Shown piece after piece: positions 1 to 7,106 of a stretch of DNA of 16,397 bases. Each line of letters begins with the position of its first letter. Position 1 is the first letter of the stretch. Under the pieces are notes generated by a model. The model made no database searches. It saw only the letters and a list, made by a program, of their open reading frames with translations, and was not told where the DNA came from. Made by a program: the position numbers and the translations under genes. Source of the stretch: CAIVAT01 sp038212325 (lineage in GTDB: Bacteria; Bacteroidota; Bacteroidia; Bacteroidales; FEN-979); assembly GCA_038212325.1 (NCBI GenBank), contig JBBQUQ010000076.1, forward strand, positions 1 through 16,397, read 5' to 3'.

Positions 1-223
1 TGATACCCGGACGGGCAGTGTGAATGGTAACAGTTACCAGCTTCAAGGTACGTTCAATTACGATTTTTGCAATACCAGCCTTGGAGAGACGGGCATTCAA
101 ATACTTACGAATTTTATCGTCCTCGACAAGCTTGGGCTCAAAATTCGTCCCGCCGAACCAGTTTGAATCCCAGCCGCGGATGATGCCTAACCTGTTAGCA
201 ATCGGATTGGTCTTTTGTCCCAT
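1..223 (-). CDS. rpsC: 30S ribosomal protein S3, N-terminal part (runs off the left edge)
   Basis: This is the first 74 codons of ribosomal protein S3, which sits at the mRNA entry side of the 30S head. The reading frame starts at the ATG whose complement is at 221-223. It begins MGQKTNPIANRLGIIRGWDS, the standard S3 start (GQK-NP---RLG), followed by residues leading into the KH domain. The frame is open to the window edge, so the KH domain and C-terminal half are missing here. It follows rplV with a 31-nt A-rich spacer and is the last visible gene of the minus-strand operon; in this operon type rplP and rpmC normally come next. No Shine-Dalgarno motif is seen upstream. The identification is firm; only the length is cut by the window. 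Confidence 0.95.
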   Translation of the reverse strand, partial: MGQKTNPIANRLGIIRGWDSNWFGGTNFEPKLVEDDKIRKYLNARLSKAGIAKIVIERTLKLVTVTIHTARPGI

Positions 224-254
224 TAAAACTTTCTTTTAATTATTGCTTAATATT

Positions 255-704
255 TTATTTATTCTTCTTTTCGTCAAGTTCTTCGGTTTCCTCAACTTCG
301 ACTTCCGGCTTATTGAGACTGTCGAGCAGGATGGTAACATGGTTGGAACGTTTACGAATCCTATGCGCACGGCCCTGCGGTGCAGTAAGCAAACGCTTCA
401 GTTGCCGCCCACTGTCGACAAAAACTTCCTTGACAACCAAATCACTGTCTTCAATACGTAATCCTTCATTCTTAACCTGCCAGTTTGCGATGGCTGATAA
501 CAACAATTTGCGCAGACGTTCAGAAGGTTGCTTGGCATTATTCTTCAGAATATGCAAGGCAAGTTCCACACGCTTTCCCCTGATAAGGTCGGCGATCAGT
601 CGCATCTTACGTGGTGATGTCGGGCAATTATTCAGTTTGGCAAAAGCCACATTCTTCTTCGCCTCTTTACGGTTCTCTGCTCTGGTGCGGGTTCGAACTC
701 CCAT
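255..704 (-). CDS. rplV: 50S ribosomal protein L22
   Basis: L22 (149 aa) binds several 23S rRNA domains and lines the polypeptide exit tunnel with its beta hairpin. The core is clear: NNCPTSPRKMRLIADLIRGK near the N-terminus matches the SPRK-R-V-D-IRG family motif. The hairpin region (QGRAHRIRKRSNHVTILLD, about residues 109-127) is also present. The protein is longer than the roughly 110 aa of E. coli L22. It has a basic N-terminal stretch (MGVRTRTRAENRKEAKKN) and an acidic, lysine-ending C-terminal tail (EVEVEETEELDEKKNK); such tails are usual in Bacteroidetes. It lies 21 nt downstream of rpsS and 31 nt upstream of rpsC, as expected for an S10 operon. Confidence 0.97.
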   Translation of the reverse strand: MGVRTRTRAENRKEAKKNVAFAKLNNCPTSPRKMRLIADLIRGKRVELALHILKNNAKQPSERLRKLLLSAIANWQVKNEGLRIEDSDLVVKEVFVDSGRQLKRLLTAPQGRAHRIRKRSNHVTILLDSLNKPEVEVEETEELDEKKNK

Positions 705-725
705 AATTTACTTTAATTAAAAAGG

Positions 726-1004
726 TTATTTCTTTCCTTTATCTTTATTACCTGCATGCCCACGGAAAATCCGTGTAGGTGCAAATTCGCCCAATTTATG
801 ACCCACCATATTCTCGGTAACATATACCGGGATAAACTTATTGCCATTATGCACGGCAATAGTCTGGCCAACAAAATCGGGAGAGATCATGGAACCGCGC
901 GACCAGGTTTTTACGACGGTCTTTTTCTTGGATTCCAGAAGTTCCGTTACTTTCTTTTCCAGTTTATAGTGGATAAACGGACCTTTTTTAAGCGATCGGC
1001 TCAT
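726..1004 (-). CDS. rpsS: 30S ribosomal protein S19
   Basis: S19 (92 aa) is a small 30S head protein that contacts S13 and the A-site/P-site tRNA region. The start MSRSLKKGPF and the later blocks WSRGSMISPDFVGQTIAVHNG and GHKLGEFAPTR are the diagnostic S19 motifs. The length matches the family (about 90 aa). The C-terminus is basic (GNKDKGKK), as usual. It sits 18 nt after rplB and 21 nt before rplV, in the conserved order rplB-rpsS-rplV-rpsC. No anomaly is seen. Confidence 0.98.
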   Translation of the reverse strand: MSRSLKKGPFIHYKLEKKVTELLESKKKTVVKTWSRGSMISPDFVGQTIAVHNGNKFIPVYVTENMVGHKLGEFAPTRIFRGHAGNKDKGKK

Positions 1005-1022
1005 AGTTTGAATTATTATCGA

Positions 1023-1847
1023 TTACTTCTTCCTGCGTTCAATGATATATTTATTCGACTGCTTTTTGCGAGCCCTGGTCTTATAACCCTTAGATGGAGT
1101 ACCCTTGCGTGAGCGCGGATGCCCGCCAGAAGCACGACCTTCGCCTCCACCCATCGGGTGATCGACCGGGTTCATCGCAACCCCACGAGTTCTCGGACGG
1201 CGCCCAAGCCAGCGTGTGCGACCTGCCTTGCCATAAGATTCAAGGTTATGGTCAATGTTTGAAACCATTCCGATGGTCGCTTTACACGACTGAAGGATCA
1301 TACGTGTCTCTCCCGAAGGCATCTTCAGAATGGCAAACTTACCGTCACGAGACATCAGTTGTGCGTGAGCTCCGGCACTGCGTACCATCTTCGCTCCCTG
1401 CCCCGGCCGCAACTCAACATTATGAACGACTGTTCCGAACGGTATTTCGCTAAGATACAACGCATTACCAATTTCAGGAGCTACTCCTTTACCAGATACG
1501 ATAACCTGGCCAACTTTCAGTCCGTGAGGGGCAACGATATATCTCTTTTCACCATCATTGTATACCACAAGTGCGATGCGCGAAGTTCTGTTCGGATCAT
1601 ACTCAATTGTTTGAACAACAGCAGGAATATTCTCCTTATCCCGCTTGAAGTCAATAATTCGGTACATCTGTTTATGACCACCACCAAGGTATCGCATGGT
1701 CATTTTCCCTTCGTTGTTTCTGCCACCAGATCTTTTCGACGGAGCCAACAGGCTCTTCTCGGGAACGTCGGCGGTTATTTCATCATAGGTACTGATTACT
1801 TTAAACCGCTGACCGGGTGTTGTCGGTTTATATTTCTTAAGCGCCAT
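1023..1847 (-). CDS. rplB: 50S ribosomal protein L2
   Basis: L2 (274 aa) is a primary 23S rRNA-binding protein needed for subunit joining and for the peptidyl-transferase centre. Recognition rests on the start (ALKKYKPTTPGQR), the central KVGQVI / GNALYLSEIP / VHNVELRPGQGAK block, and the C-terminal NPVDHPMGGGEG motif. The His after Asp in that motif corresponds to the functionally important His229 of E. coli L2; it is followed here by Pro-Met rather than the Pro-His of E. coli. The basic tail (RKKQSNKYIIERRKK) is intact and the length is normal. It follows rplW with only a 4-nt gap, so translation is probably coupled. Confidence 0.98.
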   Translation of the reverse strand: MALKKYKPTTPGQRFKVISTYDEITADVPEKSLLAPSKRSGGRNNEGKMTMRYLGGGHKQMYRIIDFKRDKENIPAVVQTIEYDPNRTSRIALVVYNDGEKRYIVAPHGLKVGQVIVSGKGVAPEIGNALYLSEIPFGTVVHNVELRPGQGAKMVRSAGAHAQLMSRDGKFAILKMPSGETRMILQSCKATIGMVSNIDHNLESYGKAGRTRWLGRRPRTRGVAMNPVDHPMGGGEGRASGGHPRSRKGTPSKGYKTRARKKQSNKYIIERRKK

Positions 1848-1851
1848 TTAT

Positions 1852-2142
1852 TTAAATATTGCTGTAAAAATCAATAGTTTCACCTTTTGCCAAAGTAATA
1901 ATGGCTTTCTTATATGTACTTGTTCTGCCCGAAATCACACCGCTCTTGGTAAAGCGGGATTTGTTTTTACCGGAGAACACCATCGTATTGACGGAAGTCA
2001 CCTCCACACCATACAGGTCCTTGATGGCCTGCGTGATCTGGAGTTTGTTGGCCCTCCGGTCAACCATGAACCCATAACGGTTAAGCTTCTCGCCTAAGTG
2101 CGTCATTTTCTCGGTTATGATCGGTTTTATAATAATTGTCAT
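1852..2142 (-). CDS. rplW: 50S ribosomal protein L23
   Basis: L23 (96 aa) sits at the tunnel exit and is the docking site for trigger factor and SRP. The frame has the classic IIKPIITEKMT start, the FMVDRRANKLQITQAIKDLYGVEV segment with the V-ANK--I--A---V-V pattern, and VNTMVFSGK near residue 55. The length fits the family. It lies 21 nt downstream of rplD and 4 nt upstream of rplB, the standard L4-L23-L2 order. There is nothing unusual in the sequence. Confidence 0.97.
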   Translation of the reverse strand: MTIIIKPIITEKMTHLGEKLNRYGFMVDRRANKLQITQAIKDLYGVEVTSVNTMVFSGKNKSRFTKSGVISGRTSTYKKAIITLAKGETIDFYSNI

Positions 2143-2163
2143 TGTCGTATAGAATTAATCGGT

Positions 2164-2793
2164 TTAATTCTGATGAATTTTTTCAATTTCCTTAATGGAC
2201 CCAGCTGTTATCAGTAACTGCGTTGCATCGAGAATTTCATAGGTATTCAGATCAGCTGCGTTGACAACCTTCACACGTTTCAGATTGCGTGAGGATAGCA
2301 ATACATTTTCTTCGCTTTTCGCAATAACAAGCAAGGTCTTTTTGCCAGTCAACTGGAAATTTTTTAAAAGCTCCGTGAAATTCTTAGTCTTAGGCGTGTC
2401 GAAGGTAAAATCCTCCAGAATTGTAAGATGGTTGTCTTTCAGCTTGTAACTCAAGGCTGATTTACGGGCCAACCGTTTCAGTTTTTTGTTGAGTTTGAAA
2501 CTGTAATCCCTGGGATGAGGACCAAAAATTCTTGCACCGCCACGAAAAAGAGGGCTCTTAATACTGCCTTTACGCGAACCACCAGTACCTTTTTGCTTAT
2601 GAAGCTTCCTCGTGCTCCCTGAAATAGTGGATTTCTCGAGGGTATCATGGGTGCCCTGACGCTTATTTGCCATGTATTGCTTAACATCCAGGTAAATGGC
2701 ATGATCGTTGGGCTCGATCGCAAAAATCGAATCGTCCAGAACAACCTTTCCGGCTGTCACTGTTCCTTTTATGTTATATATTGCTACTTCCAT
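2164..2793 (-). CDS. rplD: 50S ribosomal protein L4
   Basis: L4 (209 aa) binds 23S rRNA and extends a loop into the exit tunnel; in E. coli it also represses its own S10 operon. The frame contains the signature loop HKQKGTGGSRKGSIKSPLFRGGARIFGP (about residues 67-94), preceded by the AIYLDVKQYMANKRQGTH region. The C-terminal half shows the usual Rossmann-like pattern (LLVIAKSEENVLLSSRNLKRVKVVNAADLNTYEILDA). The length is typical. Its start overlaps the end of rplC by 10 nt, which points to translational coupling. No E. coli-type S10 leader is seen, so autoregulation by L4 here cannot be claimed. Confidence 0.97.
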   Translation of the reverse strand: MEVAIYNIKGTVTAGKVVLDDSIFAIEPNDHAIYLDVKQYMANKRQGTHDTLEKSTISGSTRKLHKQKGTGGSRKGSIKSPLFRGGARIFGPHPRDYSFKLNKKLKRLARKSALSYKLKDNHLTILEDFTFDTPKTKNFTELLKNFQLTGKKTLLVIAKSEENVLLSSRNLKRVKVVNAADLNTYEILDATQLLITAGSIKEIEKIHQN

Positions 2794-3413
2794 CGCTCAA
2801 TCTTTACATATGAACCATTGTGTCCCGGAACTGCACCTTTTATTAAAATGAGGTTTTTCTCGGGGATAATCTTTAAAACCTGAAGGTTGACAACTTTTAC
2901 ACGGTCGCCGCCCATCCGTCCGGCCATGCGAAGTCCTTTCATAACCCTTGAAGGCCATGAGGAGGCGCCTACTGAACCAGGAGCTCTCAATCGGTTATGC
3001 TGTCCGTGAGTCGCTTCTCCAACACCGGCAAAATGGTGGCGTTTAACAACACCCTGGAATCCTTTGCCCTTAGAGATACCAACCACATCAATAAATTCAC
3101 CTTCGATGAAGATATCAACCAGGAGGACATCACCAAATTGTTTCTGGTGCCCGGGTTCAAAACGGGTAAATTCGGCAACCACCTTTTTGGGAGTTATCCC
3201 GGCTTTTGCAAAATGCCCCATTTCTGCTTTGGTTGTATGCTTTTCTTTCTTTTCATCGAAAGCAAGCTGGATGGCTTCGTATCCGTCCTTTTCCATTAAC
3301 CGGACTTGTGTTACGACACAAGGACCAGCTTCGATAACGGTGCATGGAAGATTTTTTCCATTTACATCGTAGATACTGGTCATACCGATTTTTTTTCCAA
3401 TTAATCCAGACAT
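2784..3413 (-). CDS. rplC: 50S ribosomal protein L3
   Basis: L3 (209 aa) is an early assembly protein whose central extension reaches the peptidyl-transferase centre. The start SGLIGKKIGMTSIYD and the blocks VTQVR, GKGFQGVVKRHHF, HGQHNRLRAPGSVGASSWPSRVMKG and MAGRMGGDRVKVVNLQV are family hallmarks. The length is standard. It starts 42 nt after rpsJ, one of the longer spacers in the operon. That spacer is A/T-rich and I found no promoter or convincing hairpin in it. The gene end overlaps rplD by 10 nt. Confidence 0.98.
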   Translation of the reverse strand: MSGLIGKKIGMTSIYDVNGKNLPCTVIEAGPCVVTQVRLMEKDGYEAIQLAFDEKKEKHTTKAEMGHFAKAGITPKKVVAEFTRFEPGHQKQFGDVLLVDIFIEGEFIDVVGISKGKGFQGVVKRHHFAGVGEATHGQHNRLRAPGSVGASSWPSRVMKGLRMAGRMGGDRVKVVNLQVLKIIPEKNLILIKGAVPGHNGSYVKIERWK

Positions 3414-3455
3414 TTCGTACGTTTCTTACGTTTTTACTTTACTTTCTTATTACGA

Positions 3456-3761
3456 TCAAACTTTGATTTCAACTTCCACGCCACTGGGAAGTTCAAGCTT
3501 CATCAATGCATCAATTGTCTTCGATGTCGTACTGTAAATATCGAGCAGCCGCTTGTACGTGCAAAGTTGAAACTGCTCCCGCGACTTTTTGTTCACGAAA
3601 GTAGAACGCAGCACCGTGAAGATCTTCTTATCCGTTGGCAAAGGAATCGGCCCGCTGACAACAGCACCCGTAGCCTTTACGGTTTTTACGATCTTCTCAG
3701 CTGATTTGTCAACCAGGTTATAATCGTAAGACTTCAGTTTAATTCTAATTCTCTGGCTCAT
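3456..3761 (-). CDS. rpsJ: 30S ribosomal protein S10 (NusE)
   Basis: S10 (101 aa) is part of the 30S head and, as NusE, links ribosomes to NusG/NusB in transcription antitermination. Diagnostic segments are IRIKLKSYDYNLVD at the start, VSGPIPLPTDKKIFTVLRSTFVNKKSREQF in the middle and KLELPSGVEVEIKV at the end. The length equals the family norm. It begins just 8 nt after the fusA stop. Direct joining of fusA to rpsJ without a tuf gene is the arrangement expected in Bacteroidetes, where tuf sits elsewhere. Confidence 0.98.
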   Translation of the reverse strand: MSQRIRIKLKSYDYNLVDKSAEKIVKTVKATGAVVSGPIPLPTDKKIFTVLRSTFVNKKSREQFQLCTYKRLLDIYSTTSKTIDALMKLELPSGVEVEIKV

Positions 3762-3769
3762 ATAAAAAT

Positions 3770-5875
3770 TTAATATGCGGGAACATATCCCCTGATTTTA
3801 TATAATACTTCGTTCTGAATCTCTTTCGGAGTAATATCATATTTCAAGAATTCCAGCATCTCCGTTGCTCTGCCGGAAGTAAGACTGCGTAATGTTGTGA
3901 CATAGCCAAACATTTCTGCCAACGGCACCCGGCCACGGATCACCTGATTTCCGATGCGCGATTCCACCGCTTCGACATGTCCGCGGCGTTTGGTTATATC
4001 TCCTGTCACTTCACCCATGTATTCGCTGGGTGTAATGATTTCAAATTTCATGACTGGCTCCATGATCACCACCCTTGCTTTTTTGCTCGCCTCTTTAAAC
4101 GCAATGCCGGCAGCAACCTGGAAGGATAATGCATCAGAATCCACACTATGGTATGAACCATCAATGAGCCGGACTTTCACACTTTCCATCGGGAAGCCGA
4201 CAATCGGGCCGTTGGTCATAGCCGCCTTCAAGCCCTTTTCAATAGCAGGAATAAATTCACGGGGAATATTACCTCCTTTAATCTCATTACAGAACTGAAG
4301 ACCTTTGAATCCTGCATCAGCAGGGCCAACTTCGATCACCAGATCGGCAAATCGGCCTTTTCCACCGGTTTGCTTTTTGTAAACTTCATGGTGCATCACC
4401 GTGTTGACGATTGCCTCTTTATAAGCTACCTGCGGATTACCCCGGTTCACTTCGATATTGAACTCCCTTCGCATGCGATCGGCAATAATGTCAAGGTGCA
4501 ATTCACCCATCCCGCTGATAAGTGTCTGGCCGGTCTCATCATCGATCCTTACCTGGAAAGTAGGATCCTCTTCTGCGAGCTTATGCAAGGCAATAGCTAA
4601 TTTTTCAATGTCATCCTGTGTCTTGGGTTCAATGGCCATGTTAATTACAGGCTCAGGAAAAACCATTGTTTCTAAAATCAGCGGGTGCTTCACATCACAA
4701 AGTGTGTCGCCGGTACGGATATCCTTGAAACCGACCGCAGCGGCAATCTCACCAGCCTCAATATGCTTAAGCGGGTTCTGCTTGTTGGCATGCATCAGCA
4801 TGATGCGAAGCAGCCGCTCTTTTTTATCCGTGCGCGTGTTCAGAACCACCTCACCTGCTTCAAGTTGACCAGAATAAACACGAAAAAAAGCGATTCTGCC
4901 AACAAAGGGGTCAGTCGCGATTTTAAATGCATATGCGGTGAATGGCTCATTCGGGTCAGGGTGGCGAACCTCTTCTTTTTCTGTAAAAGGGTTCATGCCG
5001 GTAACTGCCGGCATGTCATACGGTGAAGGAAGAAATTTAATAACTGCATCGATGAGCAACTGAACACCTTTATTCTTGAATGACGCGCCGCAAATCACCG
5101 GGGTGATTTTCCCCTGAATGGTCGCTTTACGGAGTTCAGTTATAATTTCATCTGCGGTAATTGAATTGTGATCAGCCATGAATTTAACAAGAAGTTCATC
5201 ACTTTCCTCAGCTGCTCCTTCGATGAGCTTCAGCCGGTATTCATGAACCATGTCCTTCATATCACCTGGCATAGGGATCTCAAAATATTCCCTTCCAAGT
5301 GATGCTTCGTCCCACCCGTATGCCTTATTTGCAATCAGATCAACAATGCCTGTAAAATCCTCTTCAGCGCCGATCGGCAATTGCAGGATAACAGGGTTTG
5401 ATAAAAGTTTCTCCCGAATCTGGCCGACCACATGAAAAAAGTCGGCACCGGTGCGGTCCATCTTGTTGATGAAACTAATGCGGGGGACCTTATATTTATT
5501 GGCCTGTCTCCAAACTGTTTCGGATTGTGGTTCAACACCGCCTACAGCGCAGAAAATCGCAACAGCTCCATCCAGTACGCGGAGTGAACGCTCAACTTCC
5601 ACTGTGAAATCGACATGCCCAGGAGTATCGATCAGGTTGATGCGATAGTTTTCATCCCGGTAATTCCAATAAACGGTCGTTGCGGCTGAAGTGATGGTGA
5701 TGCCGCGTTCCTGCTCCTGAACCATCCAGTCCATTGTAGCGGTGCCATCGTGAACCTCGCCCAGTTTGTAATTGCTTCCGGTATAATACAAGATACGCTC
5801 AGTCGTCGTGGTTTTACCCGCGTCGATGTGCGCCATGATGCCAATGTTTCTTGTATTTTCTAGTTTACCGGTCAT
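3770..5875 (-). CDS. fusA: Translation elongation factor G
   Basis: EF-G (701 aa from the chosen start) is the GTPase that drives tRNA-mRNA translocation and, with RRF, ribosome recycling. All G motifs are intact: AHIDAGKTTTTER (G1), RGITITSAATT (switch I), DTPGHVDF (G3), NKMDRTGADF (G4) and GASFKNKG (G5). Domains II-V follow, including ISGMGELHLDI and the C-terminal domain IV/V blocks (GSYHSVDSDALSFQ, ITPSEYMGEVTGD). I chose the ATG at 5875 because the protein then begins MTGKLENTRNIGIMAHIDAG, which fits the family N-terminus. The frame stays open well upstream, and an in-frame ATG at 5917 would add 14 residues encoded by a palindrome. It is preceded by rpsG (49-nt spacer) and followed by rpsJ (8 nt). 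Its operon position suggests the main EF-G rather than a paralogue. Confidence 0.97.
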   Translation of the reverse strand: MTGKLENTRNIGIMAHIDAGKTTTTERILYYTGSNYKLGEVHDGTATMDWMVQEQERGITITSAATTVYWNYRDENYRINLIDTPGHVDFTVEVERSLRVLDGAVAIFCAVGGVEPQSETVWRQANKYKVPRISFINKMDRTGADFFHVVGQIREKLLSNPVILQLPIGAEEDFTGIVDLIANKAYGWDEASLGREYFEIPMPGDMKDMVHEYRLKLIEGAAEESDELLVKFMADHNSITADEIITELRKATIQGKITPVICGASFKNKGVQLLIDAVIKFLPSPYDMPAVTGMNPFTEKEEVRHPDPNEPFTAYAFKIATDPFVGRIAFFRVYSGQLEAGEVVLNTRTDKKERLLRIMLMHANKQNPLKHIEAGEIAAAVGFKDIRTGDTLCDVKHPLILETMVFPEPVINMAIEPKTQDDIEKLAIALHKLAEEDPTFQVRIDDETGQTLISGMGELHLDIIADRMRREFNIEVNRGNPQVAYKEAIVNTVMHHEVYKKQTGGKGRFADLVIEVGPADAGFKGLQFCNEIKGGNIPREFIPAIEKGLKAAMTNGPIVGFPMESVKVRLIDGSYHSVDSDALSFQVAAGIAFKEASKKARVVIMEPVMKFEIITPSEYMGEVTGDITKRRGHVEAVESRIGNQVIRGRVPLAEMFGYVTTLRSLTSGRATEMLEFLKYDITPKEIQNEVLYKIRGYVPAY

Positions 5876-5881
5876 ATCAAT

Positions 5882-5917
5882 ATGTTGCAGAGACGCATAA
5901 TCATGCGTCTCTAACAT
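5882..5917. repeat. Perfect palindrome in the rpsG-fusA spacer
   Basis: Arms 5889-5898 (AGAGACGCAT) and 5903-5912 (ATGCGTCTCT) are exact reverse complements around a 4-nt loop. Five further base pairs (5882-5886 with 5913-5917) follow after a 2-nt bulge at 5887-5888, giving a stem of about 15 bp. In the mRNA it ends a few nucleotides before the fusA start codon at 5875. It shares the pattern AGACG-N10-CGTCT with the palindrome at 6409-6428 on the other side of rpsG. It could be a mobile REP-like palindrome, an mRNA stability or processing hairpin, or a translational control element; the sequence alone does not decide. Confidence 0.75.
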
Positions 5918-5924
5918 TGTTTTA

Positions 5925-6392
5925 TTAAAAGCGGAAGTGCGAGAAAGCTTTGTTAGCCTCTGCCATCCGGTGCGTATCTTCTTTACGTTTGTATGCGGCG
6001 CCCTCTTCTTTGTAAGCGGCCATGATCTCAGAAGCCAGCTTCTGACCGAAGCTCTTCTCATGGCGCCTGCGGGCGTAGTTCACGAGTGATTTCATTCCAA
6101 TGGAACTCTTACGTCCTGGCCTGATTTCCGAAGGGATCTGAAAGGTAGCGCCACCGATGCGACGGCTCCTGACCTCTACGGAAGGAGTAACATTGGCCAG
6201 CGCCTTTTTGAATACCTCAAGACCGTCTTCCTTAGTCTTTTCTGATACCGTGTCGATGGCTTCATAAAAAACCTCGTACGCAATATTTTTCTTGCCTGCC
6301 ATCATGACGTTGTTCACAAATTTCGTGACCAATGTATCATTGAACCTTGGATCGGGAAGAATGGGTCTTTTTTTTGGTTTTGACTTTCTCAT
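5925..6392 (-). CDS. rpsG: 30S ribosomal protein S7
   Basis: S7 (155 aa) is the primary 16S 3'-domain binder that nucleates the 30S head and, in E. coli, represses the str operon. The start MRKSKPKKRPILPDPRFND and the blocks FVNNVMMAGKKNIAYEVFYEA, VEVRSRRIGGATFQIPSEIR and HRMAEANKAFSHFRF identify it. The VEVR-RR-GG--YQ-P-EVR motif is the classic S7 signature, here with Phe for Tyr. The length is normal. It follows rpsL with a 39-nt spacer and precedes fusA with a 49-nt spacer. Both spacers carry related palindromes, so rpsG is bracketed by hairpins. Confidence 0.98.
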   Translation of the reverse strand: MRKSKPKKRPILPDPRFNDTLVTKFVNNVMMAGKKNIAYEVFYEAIDTVSEKTKEDGLEVFKKALANVTPSVEVRSRRIGGATFQIPSEIRPGRKSSIGMKSLVNYARRRHEKSFGQKLASEIMAAYKEEGAAYKRKEDTHRMAEANKAFSHFRF

Positions 6393-6408
6393 GGTATTTT
6401 TGTTGTTG

Positions 6409-6428
6409 AGACGAATCGCGATACGTCT
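6409..6428. repeat. Palindrome in the rpsL-rpsG spacer
   Basis: Arms AGACG (6409-6413) and CGTCT (6424-6428) flank an inner perfect palindrome ATCGCGAT (6415-6422), separated by one mismatch on each side. The arms are 10 nt apart, the same spacing as the equivalent bases in the 5889-5912 palindrome. It lies 3 nt past the rpsL stop and 16 nt before the rpsG start in mRNA sense. It is probably a second, more diverged copy of the same palindromic family, but its short length makes this tentative. Confidence 0.5.
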
Positions 6429-6431
6429 TTA

Positions 6432-6812
6432 CTATTTCTTTTCTTTTGGGCGTTTGGCACCATATTTACTTCTGCGTTGCTTGCGGCCTTCCACCCCGGA
6501 AGTATCAAGCGCACCGCGGATGATATGATAACGAACTCCGGGAAGGTCCTTAACACGGCCGCCGCGGATCATTACAATTGAGTGTTCCTGAAGGTTGTGG
6601 CCTTCACCCGGAATATAGGCATTGACCTCTTTCCCGTTGGTCAGACGAACCCTGGCAACTTTGCGCATGGCCGAATTCGGCTTTTTCGGTGTCGTAGTAT
6701 AGACACGAACGCAAACGCCACGGCGTTGAGGACAGGAATCCAAAGCAGGAGACTTACTTTTATCTACTAATTTTTTTCTTCCTTTACGAACCAGTTGCGA
6801 AATCGTAGGCAT
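6432..6812 (-). CDS. rpsL: 30S ribosomal protein S12
   Basis: S12 (126 aa) lies at the decoding centre and controls accuracy. The sequence starts MPTISQLVRKGRKKLVDKSK and carries the two decoding loops: TTTPKKPNSAMRKVARVRL and GEGHNLQEHSIVMIRGGRVKDLPGVRYH. The Lys residues altered in classic streptomycin-resistant mutants (E. coli K42/K43 and K87/K88 by different numbering) are both Lys here, so this allele looks wild type. The Asp in RVKDLPG that can be methylthiolated is present. It is the first gene of the str-S10 operon. It is preceded by A/T-rich sequence with no Shine-Dalgarno motif, and by a strong Bacteroidetes-type promoter whose start point lies about 42 nt upstream. Confidence 0.99.
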   Translation of the reverse strand: MPTISQLVRKGRKKLVDKSKSPALDSCPQRRGVCVRVYTTTPKKPNSAMRKVARVRLTNGKEVNAYIPGEGHNLQEHSIVMIRGGRVKDLPGVRYHIIRGALDTSGVEGRKQRRSKYGAKRPKEKK

Positions 6813-6860
6813 ATCAATGGTTTTAAAAACTTTTTATCAATTTTCCCCGAAACGGGAGTG

Positions 6861-6893
6861 CAAAAGTACAAATTAAATTTACACTGCCAACAA
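6861..6893 (-). promoter_or_regulatory. Proximal promoter of the str-S10 operon
   Basis: Read on the minus strand, a TACTTTTG box (complement of 6861-6868) matches the Bacteroidetes -7 consensus TAnnTTTG. A TTG (complement of 6888-6890, itself preceded by another TTG) lies exactly 19 nt upstream, matching the -33 element. Transcription would start near 6854, leaving about 42 nt before rpsL. A small CCCG-loop-CGGG hairpin (6846-6856) sits at the predicted 5' end. Confidence 0.75.
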
Positions 6894-6989
6894 TTAAAGG
6901 TAAAAACTTTTATCAAATAATGCTTGGGATTGATCCCGGAATTACCAGGCTGGAAAAAATAAGGAAGGGTATGAATCTCGCAAGACTTT

Positions 6990-7101
6990 CTATCGCAATC
7001 ATGGGGTTGGATGCGATTGAAACCTATAGTTGTCTTACTTTATCAGGTTTCCTTGCCGTTTCCGGCTTGTAATTCAATCGAAAACGTAATATGGTTTTCG
7101 A
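6990..7101 (-). ncRNA. Candidate structured RNA: leader of the str operon or an independent small RNA
   Basis: Read on the minus strand from the distal promoter, this stretch is dense in perfect complementarity. First comes hairpin TCGAAAAC / GTTTTCGA (7101-7094 with 7085-7078, 8-nt loop). Next, CGATTGAA (7080-7073) can pair with TTCAATCG (7021-7014). These would enclose two hairpins: GCCG-GAAA-CGGC (7066-7055, a GNRA tetraloop) and GAAACCT / AGGTTTC (7051-7045 with 7025-7019), which extends by ATA/TAT after a bulged G. A further stem ATCGCA / TGCGAT (7017-7012 with 6997-6992) overlaps the closing stem and would compete with it. The GNRA loop exists only on the minus strand, which agrees with the promoter direction. 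The 3' end is unclear; no strong terminator is seen before the proximal promoter. I do not recognise the family. 6S RNA (including the Bacteroidales-1 type) and a ribosomal protein leader are the alternatives to test. Confidence 0.45.
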
Positions 7102-7106
7102 GGGTG

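Noticed and set aside
3414..3455. Short direct repeats (TACGTTTCT/TACGTTTTT) in the rpsJ-rplC spacer
   Set aside because: Two imperfect 9-mers in A/T-rich sequence; no stable hairpin or promoter could be supported.
3762..3769. Missing tuf gene between fusA and rpsJ considered as a deletion
   Set aside because: In Bacteroidetes this junction normally lacks tuf, so it is the expected arrangement.
5873..5881. The same ATTGATATG string precedes and includes the start codons of fusA and rpsL (also 6810-6818)
   Set aside because: A 9-nt A/T-rich match including ATG is likely by chance, and other genes of the operon lack it.
5876..6061. Upstream extension of the fusA frame (763 aa in total)
   Set aside because: It overlaps the 3' part of rpsG out of frame, and the added residues do not match the EF-G family. 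It is simply a frame without stops.
6920..7072. A 50-codon plus-strand frame beginning MLGIDPGITR, which recalls the LGIDPG start of RuvC
   Set aside because: After the first seven residues nothing resembles RuvC. No plus-strand promoter is visible, and the frame runs antisense through the self-complementary region that is better explained as RNA on the minus strand. Most likely chance.
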